32,679 bases of DNA from Clostridioides sp. (GTDB lineage: Bacteria; Bacillota; Clostridia; Peptostreptococcales; Peptostreptococcaceae). Below are positions 1-8,159 of the stretch, in pieces. The notes below the pieces were generated by a model. That model was not told the DNA's origin. It saw only the letters and a program-made list of their open reading frames with translations, and made no database searches. The position numbers were made by a program, and so were the translations under genes. The stretch spans positions 1-32,679 of the forward strand of contig JAISUA010000064.1 in NCBI GenBank assembly GCA_031272305.1, in the 5' to 3' direction. Every line of letters starts with the position of its first letter. Position 1 is the first letter of the stretch.

Positions 1-87
1 TATATATTACATAATTTTAATTATATATTACGTTATTTTTATGAAATTATATAAAATCATATAAAATTATATGAAATAAAAAATAAT

Positions 88-1527
88 CTAGTTAGTGCTT
101 GCTGGACAGTTTGATCTAACTAAAGACGGTTCTTTTCCTACAGGAATAGTTGATATAAGAGTATTTGTAGAAGGATCTATAACATAGACAACATTATATT
201 TAGAATCAGGAGCATATATCAAATCATTATAAGGTACAAAGTTCAACAAAGTAGGAAGGCCATCAATAGGTATACTAGCTACAATGCTATTATCAGTAGG
301 ATTTATCACAGCAATATGATGAGATGTACCACTAGAATCTGAAAAATAAAGAAGGTTGTTTGTTGTATCTAATGTAGAAAAGCTGATACTGTTACCTAAA
401 GCAATAGTTGTAATAAGGGTATTAGTATGAGAATCAAGAACAGATACAAATTGATAGTTATATACATATACATAATTTCCTGCAGTGATAAGATTTACAG
501 TGTAAGAATCAAATGGAATAGTAGTTATAACAGTATTCATATTTGGATCTATAACAGATAGAATAGAACCAGATGAATTTAAACTATAAATATATCCTGT
601 AGAATTACTTTGAACGAGTTCTTTATCGGAATTATTGTCAAGAGAAATAGTACAAACAACTGTATTGCTATTTGGATCGATTACAGATATATTTGGACTA
701 TATGAATTTTGAATATAAATCAAGTCATTAGATGCAATCAAAAATTTACCAGGGTTATCACCAACAGATATTGTACAAACAATGGTATTAGTATTAGGAT
801 CTATAACTGATAGGTCATCAGAATGACCATTTATAACATAGATTAAATTATTATATTTAAATATTGTTGCAGGTGTATCTCCAACAGGTATAGTACAAAT
901 AATAGTATTTGCGTTATTGTCAATGACAGATACGACACCATCAAGCATATTAGTTAGATAAGAATGATTAGAATTTGAATCAGTGACCATATCGTAAGGT
1001 TGTTGGCCAGTATCAATCGTACAGATAATAGTCTGTGTAATTGGATCTACAACTGTTATGTCATTTGATCCCAAATTTATGATGTAGATACTACACATTA
1101 TAGTAGGTTGAGTAGGCTGAGTAGGTTGAGTAGGCTGAGTAGGTTGAGTGGGTTCTGTAGGTGATGTTGGACAAGTACAAATTCCAGTAGCACCAGTATC
1201 TCCAGTACTTCCTGTTTGACCAGTACTTCCAGTAGCACCTGTAACACCTTTTATCACGAATGAAAAATTAGGTAGCATATTTGCAATTTCAGAAGAAATT
1301 TCACAAATAAATTTCTTATTTTTAAATAAACATTGAATCTCATCATTGATATGCTTGTTACAGTTGTAATTGTAACAAGAATTATTGCAGTTTGAGTTAC
1401 GATTATCGTAAATTGAGTTGTGAGTAGAATTACAGTTTAAATCGCAATTAGAATCACTACAATTTGAGCAATTAGAATTACAATTTTTTTTATGATGAAG
1501 ATTATGGTTTGGATTTTTGTTAAACAT
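88..1527 (-). CDS. Collagen-like / YVTN beta-propeller chimeric protein, copy 1
   Basis: 479 residues. Residues 1-67 are a Cys- and Asn-rich head (repeated N-x-N-C spacing). Residues 94-115 are a collagen-like Gly-X-Thr run with Gly at every third position. Residues 120-142 are a Pro-Thr-Gln/Glu linker. Residues 145-475 hold eight copies of a VIDPxTNTIxxTI-type motif spaced about 41-43 residues apart, as expected for a seven-bladed YVTN/NHL-like propeller closed by its two ends. The start is set by a strong AGGAGG six bases upstream of the ATG. I see no signal peptide, LPXTG motif or membrane segment, so export is uncertain. Gly-X-Thr proteins in Firmicutes are often surface or exosporium proteins, and propellers often bind ligands; a surface or adhesive role here is inference. 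A close paralog lies directly upstream. Confidence 0.85.
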   Translation of the reverse strand: MFNKNPNHNLHHKKNCNSNCSNCSDSNCDLNCNSTHNSIYDNRNSNCNNSCYNYNCNKHINDEIQCLFKNKKFICEISSEIANMLPNFSFVIKGVTGATGSTGQTGSTGDTGATGICTCPTSPTEPTQPTQPTQPTQPTQPTIMCSIYIINLGSNDITVVDPITQTIICTIDTGQQPYDMVTDSNSNHSYLTNMLDGVVSVIDNNANTIICTIPVGDTPATIFKYNNLIYVINGHSDDLSVIDPNTNTIVCTISVGDNPGKFLIASNDLIYIQNSYSPNISVIDPNSNTVVCTISLDNNSDKELVQSNSTGYIYSLNSSGSILSVIDPNMNTVITTIPFDSYTVNLITAGNYVYVYNYQFVSVLDSHTNTLITTIALGNSISFSTLDTTNNLLYFSDSSGTSHHIAVINPTDNSIVASIPIDGLPTLLNFVPYNDLIYAPDSKYNVVYVIDPSTNTLISTIPVGKEPSLVRSNCPASTN

Positions 1528-1570
1528 AGAAACCTCCTTTAATAATTTAGCTATATTTTATTAAAAATAT

Positions 1571-1683
1571 AGCCTGAAAAAATATTTATATAAGATAGTC
1601 TGAAAAAATATTTATATAAGATAGTCTGAAAAAGTTTACATAAGATAGCCTGAATATAGCCTGAAAAAAGTTTACATAAGTTT
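1571..1683. repeat. Imperfect 26-bp tandem repeats between the two propeller genes
   Basis: Four full or near-full units beginning AGCCTGAAAA or AGTCTGAAAA start at 1571, 1597, 1623 and 1658, with a truncated 11-bp unit at 1647. The first two differ by a single base (C/T); later units carry a GTTTACATAAG ending instead of ATTTATATAAG. They lie in the 5' region of copy 1 and just beyond the 3' end of copy 2. No coding function is seen. Confidence 0.8.
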
Positions 1684-1729
1684 GATTATATATTACGTTA
1701 TTTTTGTAAAATTATATGAAAAAAATAAC

Positions 1730-3184
1730 CTAGTTAGTTCCTGCTGGACAGCTTGATCTAACTATATCCGCAGCTTCTCCTACAGGAATAGTAGATTTAA
1801 GAGTATTTGTAGAAGGATCTATAATATAGATAACATCATATTTACCATCGATAGTATATATCAAATCATTATAAGGTATAAAGTAGGATTCAGCAGGATA
1901 GCCATAGATAGGTATACTAGCTACAATACTATTATCAGTAGGATTTATCACAACAATATTAGCAGATGCACCACTAGAATCTGAAAAATAAAGAAGGTTG
2001 TTTGTTGTATCTAATGTAGAAGAGAGGATATTGTTACCTAAAGCAATAGTTGTAACAAGAGTATTAGTATGAGAATCAAGAATAGATACAAATTGACTGT
2101 TATATACATATACATAATTTCCTGCAGTGTTAACATTCAGAGTGCCAAGATCAAATGGAATAGTACTTATAACAGTATTTATAGTTGGATCTATAACAGA
2201 TAGAGTATAATCAGATGAATTAAAACTATAAATATATCCTGAAGAATTATTTTGAACGAGTCCGAGAGTTGAATTATTATCAGTAGGAATAGTACAAACA
2301 ACTGTATTGGTATTTGGATCGATTACAGAGATATCTTTACTAGATGTATTTTGAATATAAATCAAGTTATTAGATGCAATCAAAAAGTTGCCAGGGGTAT
2401 GACCAACAGATATAGTACAAACAATTGTATTAGTATTAGGATCTATAACTGATAGGTCATCAGAATGAGCATTTATAACATAGATTAAATTATTATATTT
2501 AAATATTTGCGAAGGTGTATCTCCAACAGGTATAGTACAAATAATAGTATTTGTGTTGTTGTCAATGACAGATACAGCTTCATCGTCTTGATTAGTTAGA
2601 TAAGAATGATTAGAATTAAAATCTGTAACCATATCGCCAGGCTGTTCACCAGTGTTGATTGTACAGATAATAGTCTGTGTAATTGGATCTACAACGGTTA
2701 TATTATTTGATCCTCTATTTATGATATAGATACTACACATTAGAGTGGGTTCTGTAGGTTGAGTAGGCTGAGTAGGTTGAGTAGGTTGAGTAGGTTGAGT
2801 AGGCTGAGTAGGTGATGTTGGACAAGTACAAATTCCAGTAGCACCAGTATCTCCAGTACTTCCTGTTTGACCAGTACTTCCAGTAGCACCTGTAACACCT
2901 GTTATCACGAATGAAAAATTAGGTAGCATATTTGCAATTTCTGAAGAAATTTCACAAATAAATTTTTTATTTTTAAATAAACATTGAATCTCTTCGTTGA
3001 TGTTCTTGTTACAATCATAGTTAGAATTGCAACAAGAATTATTGTAGTTTGAGTTACAATTATCACAAATTGAATGGTGAGTAGAATTACAGTTTAAATT
3101 GCAATTAGAATTATTACAATTTGAGCAATTAGAATTGCAATTTTTCTTATGAGAAAAATTATGATTTGGATTTTTATTAAACAT
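1730..3184 (-). CDS. Collagen-like / YVTN beta-propeller chimeric protein, copy 2
   Basis: 484 residues with the same architecture as its downstream neighbour: a Cys/Asn-rich head at 1-70 (slightly richer in Cys), a Gly-X-Thr collagen-like run at 96-117, a longer Pro-Thr-Gln linker at about 122-147, then propeller repeats with the VIDPNTNTIVCTI-type motif to the C-terminus. The start follows AGGAGG by eight bases. Head and collagen-like parts are almost identical to copy 1; the propeller differs by scattered substitutions, often in the loops between strands. No signal peptide or anchor is visible. It is probably a surface or envelope-associated binding protein, but this rests on architecture only. 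The two genes may be co-transcribed, since no terminator is evident in the 200-bp gap. Confidence 0.85.
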   Translation of the reverse strand: MFNKNPNHNFSHKKNCNSNCSNCNNSNCNLNCNSTHHSICDNCNSNYNNSCCNSNYDCNKNINEEIQCLFKNKKFICEISSEIANMLPNFSFVITGVTGATGSTGQTGSTGDTGATGICTCPTSPTQPTQPTQPTQPTQPTQPTEPTLMCSIYIINRGSNNITVVDPITQTIICTINTGEQPGDMVTDFNSNHSYLTNQDDEAVSVIDNNTNTIICTIPVGDTPSQIFKYNNLIYVINAHSDDLSVIDPNTNTIVCTISVGHTPGNFLIASNNLIYIQNTSSKDISVIDPNTNTVVCTIPTDNNSTLGLVQNNSSGYIYSFNSSDYTLSVIDPTINTVISTIPFDLGTLNVNTAGNYVYVYNSQFVSILDSHTNTLVTTIALGNNILSSTLDTTNNLLYFSDSSGASANIVVINPTDNSIVASIPIYGYPAESYFIPYNDLIYTIDGKYDVIYIIDPSTNTLKSTIPVGEAADIVRSSCPAGTN

Positions 3185-3203
3185 AGAAATAACCTCCTAA
3201 AAG

Positions 3204-3329
3204 TATTATTATGAGAAGTTCATTAGAATTGAAAGCGAAGCTTTCAGAACTTCGAAACAAGTAGGGAAGTTCGATTACGAAAATCAAAGATTTTCTATCT
3301 CACTTCTTTCTAGACTTATCTCATTAGAT
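3204..3329. repeat. MITE-like structured interspersed element with inverted ends
   Basis: A gene-free block with ATGAGAAGT at 3211-3219 and its near inverted copy ACTTATCTCAT at 3314-3324. Inside are two hairpins: GAAGTT...GAAAGC / GCTTTC..AACTTC at 3215-3253, and GAAGT..GAT..GAAAATC / GATTTTC..ATC..ACTTC at 3266-3306. Its left 21 bp (3204-3224) recurs exactly in inverted orientation at 31847-31867, and nearly so at 25710-25728. The second hairpin recurs at 17711-17757. No transposase is present, so if mobile it would be non-autonomous. Confidence 0.6.
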
Positions 3330-3521
3330 TTTATTTAAGTTGTGATAATGATAAGTCTTGTATAGTATATTTTAACTCGTACAAATTGATTTTTTGAGTG
3401 AAATTTGAGTTTTTTGCTTACTATTTATATATGATTCTTTTATGATAAATGTGATAATATCAAGGAAGGTTTCAAAAATAAAAATTAGGATATGCAAATA
3501 GCTGATTTGGATATAGAAATA

Positions 3522-3625
3522 GCTGATAAAATTGTTTTCAGATTGGGTAGCTGTCCTCACATTGTGTGTGCGTAAGCCTTTAGTAAAATCTTGCAAACAT
3601 ATTTATCAGCCTTTGTATAAATATA
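3522..3625 (-). repeat. Interspersed repeat, copy A (about 100 bp)
   Basis: Read on the minus strand this segment contains GATAAATAT, GTTTGCAAGATT, AAGGCT and AATCTGA in that order, then a TTTTAT(C/T)A stretch. The same blocks occur in the same order and spacing on the plus strand at 13098-13200. A short open frame on the minus strand crosses it but has no ribosome site and looks fortuitous. The 3330-3521 stretch next to it is AT-rich and shows nothing I can name. Confidence 0.6.
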
Positions 3626-3646
3626 AAACATTGATAAACGATATAT

Positions 3647-4669
3647 TTATTTAAGTCGAAGATCTTTTCCATAAAACTCAATAATATTACAGTTGTCTAT
3701 CACTCTTGAAAGTGTTCTTTGTCCATAAAAATTCAAAATATCTACAATATTTAAGTTAGTAGATATTATTGTACTCTTACAAGCGATCATTCTAGTATTG
3801 ACAATATTAAAAATCTCGCTTTTAGTAAAGGAATTTATCATTTCTGTTCCTAGGTCATCGATTATAAGCAGGTCGCAATTGAATAAATTTCTATAATTTT
3901 CTTCGCTAATAACATTGTCGTCGTTATTATTAAAATTATTTCTTCTAAATTTATAATCTTCTAGAATCTCAATTATTGTGAAAGCTGTTTGATATATGAC
4001 CAAATAGCCTCTATCTAAAAGTTCTTTAGCTATGCAGTTGCATAAAAAAGTTTTTCCAAGTCCTGTAGATCCAGTGAATAGTAGATCACGATTATTTTTC
4101 TTGGCAAAATTGTTTACATAATCAATGCATTTTGAGTGAATAGATTTCATATTTTCTCTTTGAGATTTCGTTTGAATATGATTATTTTCACTGTCTACAT
4201 TAGTCGAAATATTGTCAGGAAATACATTCAAATTGAATGTAGAGAAATTTTCTCTTTGCAAGACATCTTCAATATTTGACATTTTGTAAGTTTCTTTTAT
4301 TATTTTTTGTTTGAAACAGTTGCATTTTTCTCCTGAATCTAAAAAAGCCTTGTCTTTGCAAATATCACAATTATATTTTAGTTCGAGATAGTCTAGAGGA
4401 ATATTATTCTCTGAAAAAATTTGCGACTTCTTATTTTTTAAAAAATTTATCTCATCTTTAGACTTCTGTACTATTTTTTCCCTATCTTTTGGTTTTTCAA
4501 GCACTAATTTGGCTAGTTTCAAACAAATTTGGTTTATCTGTTCGTCTATATGTTTTATTTCTGGAAAGTAGTTATAAATTTCTTTTTTTCTATTTTCAAG
4601 TTCGTACTCATTTTGTTCTCTTTGAGATTGATATTGTCTCAAAATATTTCTAATGGTGTTCTTGTTCAA
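3647..4669 (-). CDS. DnaC/DnaI-like replicative helicase loader ATPase
   Basis: 340 residues, AAA+ of the DnaC/IstB type. Walker A GSTGLGKT is at 200-207, Walker B LLIIDDLG around 268-274, and an Arg-rich C-terminal region (RTLSRVIDN) fits the arginine-finger area. The N-terminal half is charged and helical (1-90). A CxxC...CxC cluster (Cys101, 104, 116, 118) resembles the zinc site of DnaI-type loaders. The start is TTG, preceded by GGAGGTGA with ideal spacing; no ATG lies nearby. The gene follows the dnaD-like gene by 57 bp on the same strand, a pairing common in Clostridia. The pair probably acts in loading the replicative helicase. IstB is the alternative for this fold, but no IS21 transposase is present. 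Confidence 0.85.
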   Translation of the reverse strand: MNKNTIRNILRQYQSQREQNEYELENRKKEIYNYFPEIKHIDEQINQICLKLAKLVLEKPKDREKIVQKSKDEINFLKNKKSQIFSENNIPLDYLELKYNCDICKDKAFLDSGEKCNCFKQKIIKETYKMSNIEDVLQRENFSTFNLNVFPDNISTNVDSENNHIQTKSQRENMKSIHSKCIDYVNNFAKKNNRDLLFTGSTGLGKTFLCNCIAKELLDRGYLVIYQTAFTIIEILEDYKFRRNNFNNNDDNVISEENYRNLFNCDLLIIDDLGTEMINSFTKSEIFNIVNTRMIACKSTIISTNLNIVDILNFYGQRTLSRVIDNCNIIEFYGKDLRLK

Positions 4670-4686
4670 AAAATCACCTCCATTTT

Positions 4687-4728
4687 AAAAAAAGTTATAT
4701 TTCTATTAAAAAAAGTTATATTTCTATT
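4687..4728. repeat. Exact 21-bp tandem duplication between dnaD-like and dnaC-like genes
   Basis: Two identical 21-bp units (seven A, then GTTATATTTCTATT) at 4687-4707 and 4708-4728. The second unit runs into the stop codon of the dnaD-like gene. It makes up most of the spacer between the two genes. Confidence 0.85.
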
Positions 4729-6070
4729 ATAGGTTAGAAGATTGTTTTTTTCTTACTATTTCGTTTAGTTCTTCTATTGTATATGTTTCTGTAAAATTAT
4801 CGAAGCTAGTTTTCTTGACGTTTCGTGTAGTGTTGTTTGAAGCGAGATTGTTTTTGTACATATTATTTTTAGTTGAATTAGTTCCTGTTGTTTCTTTTTG
4901 TTTCTCCTTAGAATTTTTAAATTCTTCATCATCTCTTGCGACATCTTCCAAAGTATTGATGCCTTTTTCGTGCCATCTTTCAATTATTTTGTTGACGTAG
5001 TTGACAGTAGGGGCTGAGGCTGAATGATTTGCTTTTTCACAAGCTTTTACAATCAAATTATTACTCATATTATATCTATCTATCCAACTATTTATTATCT
5101 GTTTGTCGAAGTCAGTAGGTTCTTTTCTTATACCTAAATTTTTGTAGACTTCTTTGTAAGTTGAGTACATTTTAGAAAAATTGCTTTCGTGTGCTTTTAT
5201 ATGTTCGATCATAGTGTAGTTTTTGTCGAACCAATCTCTAAGTATAGTTTCTATATATCTTGGAGGTTTCGTATAGCCATCTTTTTCTAAAGACTTCTCA
5301 TAAGCGTATACAACCATATCAGGACTAGAATTGAATTTATTCATAGCTTTGATTACGATTGTTTTTTCTGTAATAGCTAGAGGTCTACCTATCATCTTGT
5401 TTATAGTGTTGAACATTTGACTTATGATAGGATTTCTGATAGTTTCTATCAAAATGTCAGTGTCTGATTTTTCTGGTTCAGTGTGTTTTGATTTTGTACA
5501 TAAAATATTTTCTTCGTAATATTTTTTTAGATCCATAAATTCTATAGTATAAATGTCTTCTTTTACTTTGTTTACAAAATGAATATTATGATTGTCATTG
5601 TTGTGAATAAAATTATTCTCAGAATTATTATGGACAAAATTGTTGTCAGAAATAATGTTACTTGTAAAATTATTTTGTACATTATTATCATTCATAGTGA
5701 TGTTTTTATTATCTTGTGTGTCTATTTTTTGCGAATCATCTATCGTTATAGCAGAGTATTCGTCGAATTTGTTAGATGTTGTGTTTTGTGGAGAGTGTGT
5801 TTTTTTTCTGGCTTTTACGTGGACTTTCACGATACCCCTCTCCTGCCAGTGCATCCAAGCTGCTATCACATCTCTATAATCCTCACCTAGAATGTTTGCT
5901 ATAGAGTAATTATTGAAATTTGAAGATGCAGATTTGTCACACGCTTGCCTATACCCCATAAGATAGACTTTTAATTCTAAACTGCTTGCCTTTGGCATAA
6001 ATATATCTAAGAAGATATTAGGAATAGATGTTTCTCCTAAATCATTTTCGTTAATTTCTTTAAAAAACAT
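4727..6070 (-). CDS. DnaD-domain primosome protein
   Basis: 447 residues. The N-terminal ~110 residues form the winged-helix-like part (motif GEDYRDVIAAWMHWQERGIVKV). Residues about 130-170 are a low-complexity Asn/His-rich linker (NNFIHNNDNHNIHFV). Two DnaB_2/DnaD C-terminal type domains follow, at about 207-290 and 310-385. Each carries the diagnostic Y-x3-I-x3-W motif (YIETILRDWF and YVNKIIERW). The tail is charged. The ATG has AGGTGAT directly upstream. It works with the downstream DnaC-like loader in primosome assembly or restart, by analogy to Bacillus DnaD/DnaB. The Asn-rich linker is unusual and probably disordered. Confidence 0.88.
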   Translation of the reverse strand: MFFKEINENDLGETSIPNIFLDIFMPKASSLELKVYLMGYRQACDKSASSNFNNYSIANILGEDYRDVIAAWMHWQERGIVKVHVKARKKTHSPQNTTSNKFDEYSAITIDDSQKIDTQDNKNITMNDNNVQNNFTSNIISDNNFVHNNSENNFIHNNDNHNIHFVNKVKEDIYTIEFMDLKKYYEENILCTKSKHTEPEKSDTDILIETIRNPIISQMFNTINKMIGRPLAITEKTIVIKAMNKFNSSPDMVVYAYEKSLEKDGYTKPPRYIETILRDWFDKNYTMIEHIKAHESNFSKMYSTYKEVYKNLGIRKEPTDFDKQIINSWIDRYNMSNNLIVKACEKANHSASAPTVNYVNKIIERWHEKGINTLEDVARDDEEFKNSKEKQKETTGTNSTKNNMYKNNLASNNTTRNVKKTSFDNFTETYTIEELNEIVRKKQSSNL

Positions 6071-6165
6071 AAAATCACCTCATATAGATTATATCATTTT
6101 TTTGGTCGGAATAGGGGAGATTGTGAAGTAATTTGGCGAAAAGAATATTTCCAAAAAAATTAAAG

Positions 6166-6347
6166 AATGGAGGAAAAGATTTGCTTGATAAATGTTAAAA
6201 TGGAGGAAAAGATTTGTTTGATAAATATTAATAAGAAATTTAAGTTTAAATAAACATAAGTATATAATAATAAACTTAAGTCTAAATAAACATAAGTCTA
6301 AAATAAGAAATCTAAGTCTAAATAAACATAAGTATAAAATATAAATA
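6166..6347. repeat. Two sets of intergenic tandem repeats (33 bp x2, 36 bp x3)
   Basis: The 322-bp gap upstream of the metallopeptidase is mostly repeats. A 33-bp unit beginning AATGGAGGAAAAGATTTG occurs at 6166 and 6199. A 36-bp unit containing AAGTCTAAATAAACATAAGT occurs at about 6240, 6276 and 6312. The AATGGAGG of each 33-bp unit resembles a ribosome site but no open frame follows. The rest of the gap is AT-rich, and I could not fix a promoter there. Confidence 0.75.
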
Positions 6348-6392
6348 ATATCAAGTTGTATAATTCAAAATTAGAAACGAGGAGTGAAAAAG

Positions 6393-7910
6393 TTGATTAT
6401 TAGATTTGACAGAAAGGTTAGAAGGATAGTTTCATTTTGTATAGTTTTAGCGATAATATTAGGTTCTGTAGTTGTAGACAAGAGTGCTATAGCTACGAGC
6501 AAAATGCAAAGCTTGCTATATAAAATATCATCTGATACGAAAAATGCAAATTCTTCGAATGAAATAAATCTAAGCTCATTAAACGAGTACAACATAGTGG
6601 CAGAGTTTGATGATGAAAATAAAAAGTTGAATTGTACTCAGATAACAGAGTATACGAACACAGGAAGTGATAGTATAGATAAAGTATATTTTCACATATA
6701 TCCTAATGCTTTTTCGAAAAAAGAATTTGCACCATTTGAAGAATCAGAAATGAAACTAGCCTATCCTAGAGGATTCAATGAAGGATATATAAAAATAGAA
6801 AAATTGTTTGTAGAGGATAAAGAAGTAGATTATAAAATTACAGGAGATAAAAACGATATACTTCAAATTAATTTGCAAGATAAATTGAAGAAAAAAGATT
6901 CTGTAAATATAAAATTCAAATATATAGTCAAACTTCCAAATTCGTTAGGAAGATTTGGATATGGAGAAAATACTGTAAATGTGACAAATTGGTTTCCAAT
7001 TGCTTGCGTACAAGACCAAAGAGGTTGGAATCTGAAAAGTTATACAGAAATGGGAGATCCATTCTACAGTGAAACTAGCAATTTCAAAATAAATATAACT
7101 GTTCCAAAAGAATATAAATTAGCTTATACAGGAATACTTGACGAAGAAAAGAAGTCTACAGAAACGACTCTATACAAAATATCTGCAAAAAAAGTGAGAG
7201 ATTTTGCATTTGTAATGAGTAAAAAATTCACCATAGCTACAGGAAAAGTAAAAGGTGTAGAAATAGATACATATAATTTGAATAAAAATATGGCTGAAAA
7301 AGCGACAGAAGTATCTGAAGATGCAATAAGTATTTTCTCTGATTTATTTGGAAAATATCCATACAAGAAATATTCTGTAGTTGCGAGTGATTTCTATATA
7401 GGAGGAATGGAATATCCTATGCTTTCTATGATTGACAAGTCTATGTATACTGAATCAAACAGAGGACTTTTGGAATATGTCATAGCTCATGAAACAGCTC
7501 ATCAATGGTGGTACAGTGTAGTTGGAAATGATGAGATAAGCGAACCTTGGCTAGACGAAGCACTTACAGAATATTCAACACTACTTTATTTTGAAGAAAA
7601 ATATGGAAAGAAAGTAGCAGATAGAATGTTTGAAGAGATGAAAGAAGAGAGCAAAGATTATAAAGCAGAAGATATTTTTAGAGCATCTACAGATTATTCG
7701 AATTCAGTTGAGTATAGTATGAATGTCTACACAAAAGGAGCTATAGCAATAGGCGAAATAAGAGAAAAAGTTGGAAATAAAAAATTCTTTAGTACACTTA
7801 GAGAATACTTTGAGGATAATAAATATAAAAACGCAAATGCAAAAACATTTGTAGATTTGTGGGAAAAAAATGGAGTAGATGTGAACAAAATCATAAGCGA
7901 AATAAAATAG
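6393..7910 (+). CDS. M1 family (gluzincin) metallopeptidase, membrane-anchored
   Basis: 505 residues from a TTG at 6393. I prefer this to the in-frame GTG at 6384, because GAGGAG (6379-6384) sits 8 bases before the TTG but overlaps the GTG. A basic start followed by a hydrophobic stretch (about residues 10-27) is a signal anchor or uncleaved signal. The catalytic core is clear: HETAH at 366-370 with Glu389 in WLDEALTEYS (HExxH-x18-E), and GGMEYP at 337-342 in the place of the family's GxMEN exopeptidase loop. The C-terminal helical domain of full-length aminopeptidase N is mostly absent. It probably trims peptides outside the cell, a useful activity for a peptide-fermenting anaerobe; the substrate is unknown. 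Confidence 0.88.
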   Translation: MIIRFDRKVRRIVSFCIVLAIILGSVVVDKSAIATSKMQSLLYKISSDTKNANSSNEINLSSLNEYNIVAEFDDENKKLNCTQITEYTNTGSDSIDKVYFHIYPNAFSKKEFAPFEESEMKLAYPRGFNEGYIKIEKLFVEDKEVDYKITGDKNDILQINLQDKLKKKDSVNIKFKYIVKLPNSLGRFGYGENTVNVTNWFPIACVQDQRGWNLKSYTEMGDPFYSETSNFKINITVPKEYKLAYTGILDEEKKSTETTLYKISAKKVRDFAFVMSKKFTIATGKVKGVEIDTYNLNKNMAEKATEVSEDAISIFSDLFGKYPYKKYSVVASDFYIGGMEYPMLSMIDKSMYTESNRGLLEYVIAHETAHQWWYSVVGNDEISEPWLDEALTEYSTLLYFEEKYGKKVADRMFEEMKEESKDYKAEDIFRASTDYSNSVEYSMNVYTKGAIAIGEIREKVGNKKFFSTLREYFEDNKYKNANAKTFVDLWEKNGVDVNKIISEIK

Positions 7911-7964
7911 AAAAGGTTAGAAATCATTAAAATGATCGTAATTAGTATACTTATTTGGTTGTAG

Positions 7965-7993
7965 TTGTAGATTATTTTTTTATGTGATATACT
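7965..7993 (+). promoter_or_regulatory. Probable sigma-A promoter for the U32 gene
   Basis: TTGTAG at 7965-7970 and TATACT at 7988-7993, separated by 17 bp. It lies in the 168-bp gap after the metallopeptidase and about 165 bp before the preferred U32 start. A second TATAAT at 8075-8080 lacks a convincing -35 partner. Confidence 0.45.
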
Positions 7994-8159
7994 AAAAAAT
8001 AAGTAATAGCAATTGTTAGGAGTAAAAATATTTTGTGTGAACTTTTTGTAAACACTTTGATAAAAGTAGTAGTATATAATGCCAATAAAAGTTTACACAA
8101 AAATATTTATAATAGCAATTGTTTGGTATTATGCAAAATCAAATAAGAAGGTAAATAAA

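Larger units (their letters stand above)
20..3184. repeat. Tandem gene duplication (two ~1.5 kb copies)
   Basis: The segment from about 20 to 1527 and the segment from about 1685 to 3184 are two direct copies. They match from the AT-rich stretch just beyond each gene's 3' end (a shared 21-bp run at 20-40 and 1685-1705) through the whole coding sequence to the ribosome site. Similarity stops just upstream of each ribosome site, so the two genes have different 5' regions. The heads and collagen-like segments are nearly identical, while the propeller blades have diverged at scattered positions. Confidence 0.85.

Noticed and set aside
1571..1683. Possible CRISPR array from regularly spaced 26-bp units
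   Set aside because: The units are directly adjacent without unique spacers and no cas genes are nearby.
3211..3264. 17-codon ATG frame at the repeat end
   Set aside because: It lies within the hairpin element with no independent ribosome site (the nearby AGGAGG belongs to the minus strand). The other copies of this end encode different, shorter frames.
3372..3596. 74-codon minus-strand open frame
   Set aside because: No ribosome site, and it lies across the interspersed repeat copy A; composition looks like translated repeat and AT-rich spacer.
3647..4669. IstB of an IS21-type element
   Set aside because: No IstA transposase or terminal repeats; the dnaD-like partner and the Cys cluster favour a helicase loader.
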